Of a stretch of 64,000 bases of DNA, positions 57,733 to 64,000 are shown piece by piece (position 1 is the stretch's first letter; each line of letters starts with the position of its first letter). The notes beneath the pieces were generated by a model. The model ran no database searches and was not told the DNA's origin. It saw nothing but the letters and a program-made list of their open reading frames with translations. The position numbers and the translations under genes are program-made. Source of the DNA: Coenobita brevimanus (Eukaryota > Arthropoda > Malacostraca > Decapoda > Coenobitidae); assembly GCA_032717465.1 (NCBI GenBank), contig CM064664.1, positions 3,914,634-3,978,633 of the forward strand, given 5' to 3'.

Positions 57733-58320
57733 TCTCATCTGATAAATTACCAATATGCTGGGAATCGAACCCGGGACTCTCAGGTGAGAGCCAGGCAGCA
57801 TACCACTACACGACGACCAGGTAAAAATTAACTTACGTTGTCACAATCTTGTAACCAACGTCCCTCCGCCCCCCACTGTGGGCATCAAGAGGATGAGTTA
57901 ACCCCCTGGCACTCGGGCAAGTAGATGCTTTTAATCTATCCCAAGCACTTACGGCAAGTCAGAATGAAGAGAGAAACCTGTACTGTACACAGGAAAAATC
58001 ATCTGATAAATTACCATTATGCTGGGAATCGAACCAGGGACTCTCAGGTTAACTCATCCTCTTGACGCCCACAGTGGGGGCGGAGGGACGTTGGTTACAA
58101 GATTGTGACAACGTAAGTTAACTTTTACCTGGTCGTGGTGTAGTGGTATGCTGCCTGGCTCTCAGTAACAAGATTGTGACAACGTGGGTTAACTTTTACC
58201 TGGTCGTGGTGTAGTGGTATGCTGCCTGGCTCTCACCTGAGAGTCCCGGGCTCGATTCCCAGCATATTGGTAATTTATCAGATGATTTTTCCTGTGTACA
58301 GTACAGGTTTCTCTTTGCAC
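57733..58320. mobile_element. Inverted tRNA-derived SINE dimer
   Basis: Flanked by the 10-bp target duplication TGAAAGGAGA (57723-57732 and 58321-58330); LINE-3 copy a has the uninterrupted site. The left arm (about 57741-57906) and right arm (about 58047-58170) are near-perfect reverse complements around a loop of about 140 bases. A partial extra unit starts near 58170. The tRNA-like part has a perfect A box (TGGTGTAGTGG, near 58207) and B box (GGTTCGATTCC on the left arm; GGCTCGATTCC at about 58246). The arm ends in TTACCTGG...TATTGGTAA, a partly paired acceptor-like stem. The anticodon-like loop CTCTCAC suggests a tRNA-Glu ancestor. Not a functional tRNA gene. Confidence 0.8.
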
Positions 58321-58444
58321 TGAAAGGAGAGGAGAGACAAAGGTGGTAGTGAACATTGATATCTCCTAGAATGGAGATTTCAGAGAAAGGAGAAATGAAG
58401 AGAACGTTTTCCATCATAGAAGTAAGATTTTTTAAGTACGTGTC

Positions 58445-58755
58445 CAACTCTGGGCAAAGACTTCAGGGCCTATTCCCAATTGCCAGCAGTCCTCCTTAGG
58501 GACCAGTAGTCCTCCTACATTTTCACATGTCACCAATTCGGCGCTAGCACCCACCCTCCATATTGAATACATGCTAGGGCTGTCTCATACAGGAATTGTG
58601 TACTGTTATTAGTGGGGGTGCTTCTATGACATGTCGGCGGGTTATCTGGGAGATCATATCTCCTTTATAAGAAATTCGAATCCTTTAACTGTTCCCTGCC
58701 CCAGCCGGGATTCGAACCTAAGTCCATGAGAACTGCCGGTCGCCTTTCTACCGAA
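58445..58755 (-). mobile_element. Second tRNA-derived SINE, minus strand
   Basis: On the minus strand a B-box-like GGTTCGAATCCC (complement of 58707-58718) and an A-box-like TTCGGTAGAAAGGCG (complement of about 58741-58755) are about 35 bases apart. This is the promoter layout of a tRNA-derived SINE. LINE-3 sequence is interrupted between about 58440 and 58755. The family differs from the dimer just upstream. Ends and target duplication are not resolved. Confidence 0.55.
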
Positions 58756-59165
58756 TTAGGGGATAAGTAAACAGTGCAGATATATTTAGTCAGAGAATGA
58801 CAGGACAGCCGAAGCCAGAGAGTGGAGAATTCAGAAGAATCAAGTTCAGAAACACGAGAGCAAGATCACAACAGCCACATTTGGCTTTGAAATGAATATA
58901 GATAAAGTACAAGGATACAGAAAAGTGTTTGCTGTCAGCTGCTTCGGATAAGATAGCTGAGTCTCGGTAAAAAAAAAAAAAAAAAAAAAAAAAGTGAGGT
59001 TTAGAGGTGTTCAAGAGAGAGAGAGTTAGAGGAAAGGCTGCGAATGTTGCAGAAATGAAGAAGTGAGTCAGCCAGTGGTTCCAGGCAGCTCGTAGGATCG
59101 ACACAGGGAGAGGGGTGGATGGTGGGGGCATTTGTGGTCTCCCCCCCCCCCCGGGGACTCTGAGG

Positions 59166-59269
59166 CATCGTTTAAGTGTGCCATATTCCTTTTAGTAATT
59201 TTGAAAATGAAGTGTAGTGTGTACTGTGCATGTAGCTTGGTGTTGACAGTTAGAGAAACTTGTAGTGGA
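59166..59269. other. Short unassigned segment
   Basis: Follows the LINE-3 5' end. A C-run (59140-59151) marks the junction zone. It may be part of the 5S-like repeat. No other feature seen. Confidence 0.3.
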
Positions 59270-59380
59270 GAGCATGTTGGCCTACTCTCTGTGTTACTGA
59301 AACACCGAAAAAGTTAAGCAAAGAGGGATGGTCAGGAACTAGTCCCGAGGGCTGATGAAACTGGAACTCCAGCTCTCACT
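59270..59380 (+). repeat. 5S rRNA-like segment, possible SINE3 head
   Basis: The stretch CACCGAAAAAGTTAAGCAA (59303-59321) followed by GAGGGATGGTCAGGAACT closely follows the internal control region of animal 5S rRNA, where ACCGAAGTTAAGCAAC, GGG and GGTCAG then ACT occur in this order. Upstream GTTGGCCTAC sits about where 5S would begin. Extra bases and a divergent 3' half rule out a functional 5S gene. A 5S-derived SINE or an old 5S pseudogene are the alternatives. Confidence 0.45.
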
Positions 59381-59445
59381 GCAATCAGCTTTCAACCCAC
59401 CTTGGGAGTACTGCCCTGCCCGACTGGTGCTACGGTCTACTGCTG

Positions 59446-59447
<2 letters not shown>

Positions 59448-59509
<62 letters not shown>
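59448..59509. repeat. AT microsatellite
   Basis: Pure AT repeat of about 62 bases directly before the TAGGG-ended candidate transposon. Confidence 0.95.
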
Positions 59510-59512
<3 letters not shown>

Positions 59513-62405
59513 GGTGGTCCTAATTTTCGATCATGCGAATTTTTTGGATGATACCCCCTGAAATCCTTCCATATAATACGAGAACATGTCATGAAAATAT
59601 TTTTCAAAAATATTTATATTTAGACGTTGCTCATCGGCCTTTTATGTTATTACGTATCGCCACATTCAGCTTGTTCCACATAGTTGTCGCAGAAATGTCT
59701 TTCACACAATTTCGGTGTCTTGAAACTACTCAGTTCTGCATTGAACAAAGATTTAAATTCATATTACCTAGGCAGATCACAGCTGCCTACAGTGAACCGG
59801 GCGTGGCAGTTAGATAATTGACGTTAGACCTCATGACTTGGTTATGCTGCGATATTCGTCGTGACGATATTTTACTAGATTTCAATGACAATTTGGTATA
59901 TAACAGTGTTTCACTTACTAGTTAAGTGCATAGAGATGTCACTGTTGTGTACTGATAGCATACAGTGACAACCTAATTGCACCCTTTAATTGCATGCTTT
60001 CAGTTTTTACAGGCAGTCTTACAAAATTACTGATAACTGGTTGAACTGTGTTGATTCTGGATGAATATGGCTTCGACGAGTTGGAGTGCTGATGCTAAAG
60101 AATGGAACCTGTCTAGGACTCGGTCTGATGTTTACTTGCTCGGAAAGTTGGAAGATGATATCAAAGGATCCAAACTGCCTTCAAACCCCCAAGCCCTAGG
60201 TTATCTTTTGCACCTCCACCTGAAGCAGAACAAGACAATTAAAACAGCAATGACAGCTACAATTGAAAAAGTACAACAGTTCTGGGAGCGTGCCCGTATT
60301 CCAGTTCGGCAAACATGCAATTACAAGAAAAAATTGGAGAAGATTTTGCTTCAATGGTAATCTCTCAAGAAAAACAAGGGCAGGACAACACCAGCACAAG
60401 TCCAGGGTGGGCAATCATTTAAAGATACTTTGGATGACCTTTTCGATATTGCACATGCTGACGCCCTGAAACTGATCACAATAGAAGAGGACAAGCAGTT
60501 TCTCATCAGTCAGCGTATGAAAGTTCGACCAGGGGCAATGGCAGGAATCGACAAGACCCTAAGTATCAAAGAAGCAAATAAGCACCACTGTGAGTATATG
60601 GAGCTCAAACGAAGAGAAAAGGCCGCCACTGCATTTGCGCAGACTGAAGAAATCGCTGAATTGGAGAGCAGCAGCAGTAGTGCTTTGTCATTTGGGGATG
60701 AGTCCAGTGAATGACTCCTGTAAATGAAGAATCAAATGTAAGTCGTCCTTCACCACCTAAACATGGTCAGAAAGTTGTGCTGAGTCAAAATTTGTCGGCC
60801 ACTCTGGATCGATATCAACTGTCTGATCGTGCTGCTCTGATGGTTCTCAGAGAAACAGCAAAAGCTTTGGGTCGTGATCTCAGTTCATTAATTCTGAACC
60901 GCAGCAGCATCAGGCGACAGCGACAGAAATGGCGCAAAGAGAAGGCGATGAGCATAATTAAGTAGTTCGCTCGGGACGAAGTAATCGTCTTACACTGGGA
61001 TGGAAAGCTTCTTCCAGACCTCACCAACAATGAAAAAGTGGACTGACATCCGATCATCATCTCGTCAAGTGGTAATTCTCCAAGACGCATCATCTGATCT
61101 AGTGGCTGCAGCTCAACTTGAAGATATCAAGGAGGAGGACCTGACCTTTGTTTTCACTACACTTCTGCCAAGCAGCCTCGAGATGATTACCGTGAGCTAC
61201 TCGAGCTGACTACCATCTTCCTTGGTTCATCACCACCACGAGGTACTCGTTTTCATAAGCCCAGCACGATGCATCAAGCATGATGGATGTCAAAGGTAAT
61301 CTACACATTCAAAGTGTGAATGTTTCGTTCACAGTTTACCTTGACCATCAGTGAAGAACGTGGTCTCCGTGACCTGTGTGTGTTTTACACACGCTTTTAC
61401 GTCAAGGCCTGGATAACAGCACCACCCACAGTGAGCGCCCCACAGAACAACCTGCATCTGCTGCAGGCCCTAGTCGACTATGCCACCATCAACAATGAGA
61501 TTTCCAGAGTAACAGCTCAGAAAATTGCCTCTCATCTGTGGTACTTGAATGAAGAGCTGGTGGGTCTTGCACTGTTTGATGATAACATCAGCCAAGAAGT
61601 CAAGAAACAGATGGTGCAAGCTATGAATTTCAATGATGGTATGGAAGATCCTCCCAAGCAAGTGACCATTGATATTGGTGACATTCGAAGAAAGACTGTC
61701 GCTGATTTCGCCACGAAGCAGACAAAGAACCTTTTCAAAGGACTGAATATCGATGATGACTTTTTGAAGTTACCTGTTGACCAATGGTATGAAGATCGTA
61801 CATACAGAAAGGTGCTGGCATGTTTGCAAAAACTCGCAGTAACCAATGATCATATCGAACGCCCAGTTGCACTTATCGAGGCCTTCTCCAGTCATCTAAT
61901 GAAGGATGGAGACCAGCTGCAATACATCCTACAAATTGTGGCCGACCACAGACGCAGAGTTCCTCATGGAGTTAAGCGACGCCTGCAGCAATGAATGGTA
62001 AATGATTTGGTTGGCGACATGTTGGTAATTTAATAATGCAGAAGTGACTGTATTGATAGTCGTTTACTGGTATTACAATTAAGTGCTCATCAAAAATCTA
62101 TAACTTGCTTTGAAGCAACTCAGATTACTTAATAAATATATCTACCTTTTTCCAAAATTAACCGTTTTGACCTATGAGCTGATATCGTAACCGAAAAATT
62201 CATAAATCTCAGAAAATTTCAGGTACAAAATCCTCTGAATATACACGGTTTGACTCTTATACAGTGATATTCAAGGGCAATGAGCAACCTCTAAAAATTA
62301 TTTGTAGCCATAAATATTTCATATACAGTATTTTTAACCTATTTAGAATGTTTTGAATGGGTATGTCATTTGAATTTTCGAAATCGAATTTTGGCCCTAC
62401 TGTAT
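59510..62405 (+). mobile_element. Candidate transposon with TAGGG ends
   Basis: The left end reads TAGGGTGGTCCTAATTTTCG after an AT run. At the right, near 62380-62401, the complement reads TAGGGCCAAAATTCGATTTCG. The ends share TAGGG and an AATT...TCGA pattern but are imperfect. The interval contains one decayed protein gene on the plus strand and non-coding flanks. No clear target duplication is visible, partly because the left flank is an AT repeat. Boundaries are provisional. Confidence 0.4.
60061..61994 (+). pseudogene. Unnamed multicopy protein, internally deleted
   Basis: A run of frames that reads as one protein with breaks. 60061-60360 starts MNMASTSWSADAKEWNLSRT and has a basic helical stretch (VQQFWERARIPV). 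60360-60714 continues in another frame (FKDTLDDLFDIAHADAL) and ends in an acidic Ser-rich tail. 60711-60965 holds LSATLDRYQLSDRAALMVL; VLHWDGKLLPDL follows at about 60987-61022. After a presumed deletion near 61100-61170, RDDYRELLELTTIFLGSSPPRGTRFHKP leads into the well-preserved 61320-61994 frame: ERGLRDLCVFYTRFYVKAW, HLWYLNEELVGLALFDD, QILQIV-like ILQIVADHRRRVP. I recall such proteins as multicopy and unnamed in invertebrate genomes, which points to transposon origin. No catalytic motif can be assigned. Confidence 0.6.
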
Positions 62406-62664
62406 AAGGACAACATATTCTGTTTAATAAAGGAAACACCAAAGAACCTCTTCCTTCGTTGCTTAATTTCCACCTGACATTATATTCTCCGGAATGCCTT
62501 TTATACTTCTATAAAATTAGTATAGTAGTGTATCACACAAGTGTATTTTAAGATATGTAGACAAAATATTCTCAAAGTAATAAGGCAAATAATGTAGGTG
62601 AGAAATTTGACTGAGATATCTCCAAGCAAACAAGAATATGATTTGCCGAAAGATGCCTTGTCTC

Positions 62665-62667
<3 letters not shown>
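62406..62667. other. Unassigned sequence
   Basis: AT-rich, without recognisable gene or repeat. Confidence 0.4.

Positions 62668-62742
<75 letters not shown>
62668..62742. repeat. AT microsatellite
   Basis: Pure AT repeat of about 75 bases. Confidence 0.95.
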
Positions 62743-62745
<3 letters not shown>

Positions 62746-62974
62746 CAAAGGTTGAAACGTTGTCATAATATGAAGATAAAATCCAGCGTGATCAGGAATG
62801 GAATCGGTTTGACAACGCATTTGTCTTTTTCAAACCTGAGTTTCATAATGTGTTTATATTTTTATCATAGACATGGTGTTTACTTTGGTTTGTATTATAT
62901 TTTCCCAAGGTTTGAAAATAACAAATGAGCTGTCGCAACGTCACCAATTTATAAAGATGTTCCTGATCACGTGT

Positions 62975-62976
<2 letters not shown>

Positions 62977-63006
<30 letters not shown>

Positions 63007-63022
63007 GTGTACTGTACATATA

Positions 63023-63084
<62 letters not shown>

Positions 63085-63100
63085 AGAGAGAGAGAGAGAG
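62977..63100. repeat. CTAT, AT and AG microsatellites
   Basis: CTAT repeats (62977-63005), then AT (63024-63080), then AG (63083-63100). Frames through them (CLSIYLSIYL, IYIYI) are artefacts. Confidence 0.95.
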
Positions 63101-63470
63101 TCATTATTTCATGACAGGTTCTATAGATCGTCTGTGGGAATCGGTACCGATGGTTGGATCAGTGCTGGAAACTTGGCTACAAGGCAGTTGTTTTCCAATG
63201 CTGTTCACGGACAACTTAGCAGCAAACAGCACCATGATAAAGGTAATAGGAAAGATGGATGTCAAATTAGGCTCCAGTACTGGATGTCATTCATACTTTG
63301 ACATCTCAGTTCATTACCAATGTGGTGGTTTCACAGCTAGAAGCTAATTTTATCACTGAAAAAGTTTCCTTTAGTACTCAGTACTCAATAATACACAAAA
63401 AACAATGTCTTCTTTTATCAAAGACATTACTGTACTGTAATAAATATCTGGATAATTTGGAAGGAGGTAA
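63101..63470. other. Unassigned sequence
   Basis: The 78-codon frame 63111-63347 has no recognisable motif. Nothing else is supported. Confidence 0.35.
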
Positions 63471-64000
63471 AGAGAGACAATGTGATAAAGAAGAAAGTAG
63501 GGGAGTGGAAGATGAAAATGACTGATTGCTAGTGGTGAACGGAGAAAAAGTGAACAGATTGAGAGAACACTTTAAACACAGGGAATGAAACTGGTGTGAG
63601 TATAAGTGGCTGGGGAGTAGCTGGAACGAGGAGGGAGGTAAGGGACGAAATGATCAGTAGGTTGGAAGTGGTGGAAGCAATGAAGAAAGTCAAAATGGGG
63701 AAACCCCAGGAATTGATAAAGTGTGGGGTGAAATGCTGAAGCATGGGGGAGAGATATTAATAAAGCGGATATGGAAGATGTGCAGATTGGTGTGGTAGGA
63801 AGGCAGAGTCCCGGAGGATTAGAAGTTAGGAAAAATTATTCCCCTGTGTAAAGAAAATGGGAAAAATAAGTGTGTGGTAATCATAGTGGCACTTTTCTTC
63901 TAAGTGAGACAGGAAAATTATATGGTAGGATTCTTATTGACAGTGTTAGGGAAATAACAGAGGAATAAATTAAAGAAGAACAGGGAGGTTTTAGGAAGAG
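63471..64000 (+). pseudogene. LINE RT fragment, cut by window end
   Basis: In shifting plus-strand frames: VNGEKVNRLREHF near 63535, EAMKKVKMGKPQ-type sequence followed by GIDKVWGEMLKHGGE near 63700, LGKIIPL near 63830, LSETGKLYGRILIDSVREI near 63905, and EEQGGFRK at the window end. These are the motifs just before the RT catalytic region of the LINE-1/LINE-2 group. Several stops are present. The gene continues beyond the window. Confidence 0.75.

Noticed and set aside
58185..58260. A tRNA gene on the plus strand, with its inverted partner at about 57745-57830
   Set aside because: A and B boxes are good, but the acceptor and anticodon stems pair poorly, and the segment is part of a duplicated SINE with flanking target duplication.

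Overview
The window is eukaryotic, repeat-dominated DNA. I find no convincing intact host gene. The mix of Ty3/Gypsy elements with envelope genes, piggyBac, Tigger/pogo and DIRS-like elements, several non-LTR (LINE) families, tRNA-derived SINEs, very long AT, ATT and GATA microsatellites and scattered CCTAA telomere-like motifs suggests an arthropod. A decapod crustacean is my best guess from general knowledge; the sequence does not prove it.

Region 1 (1-33905) is a nested stack built on one old plus-strand Ty3/Gypsy element with an envelope-like gene. Its 5' LTR is at 800-1477 and its truncated 3' LTR at 33432-33905. Its genes are split by five blocks: (a) a Tigger-like composite, 3488-10699, in gag, bounded by TA and itself carrying a TTAA-flanked MITE; (b) a piggyBac element with a broken transposase, 12869-16799, in the reverse transcriptase; (c) two piggyBac-derived MITEs sharing one TTAA, 16933-19079, in the RT/RNase H junction, the first holding a solo Gypsy LTR with a 4-bp duplication; (d) a nearly complete, younger minus-strand Gypsy with env, 21766-31600, in the host element's env; (e) another piggyBac-derived MITE, 31611-32379, also in env. 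In several cases the flanks read on once the insert is discounted, so insertion order can be inferred.

Region 2 (33906-41820) holds a decayed DIRS-like element (reverse transcriptase/RNase H and a tyrosine recombinase tail) interrupted by a dispersed repeat, then long stretches with nothing recognisable, an ATT microsatellite and a LINE fragment.

Region 3 (41821-59165) is a LINE field. Two related plus-strand LINEs lie at 42120-48578. A different LINE family is present three times: plus strand at 48598-51570, minus strand at 51612-53662 and minus strand at 55331-59165. A CR1-like fragment lies between the last two. Most LINE 3' ends abut AT microsatellites. The last copy carries an inverted tRNA-derived SINE dimer with a 10-bp target duplication and a second tRNA-like SINE.

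Region 4 (59166-64000) has a 5S rRNA-like segment, an internally deleted member of an unnamed multicopy protein family inside a possible TAGGG-ended transposon, more microsatellites, and a LINE fragment running off the window end.

The genes here do not form a working pathway: nearly all are dead transposon genes. The least damaged element is the minus-strand Gypsy at 21766-31600, whose LTRs differ at only about ten sites by eye and whose genes carry a handful of small lesions.
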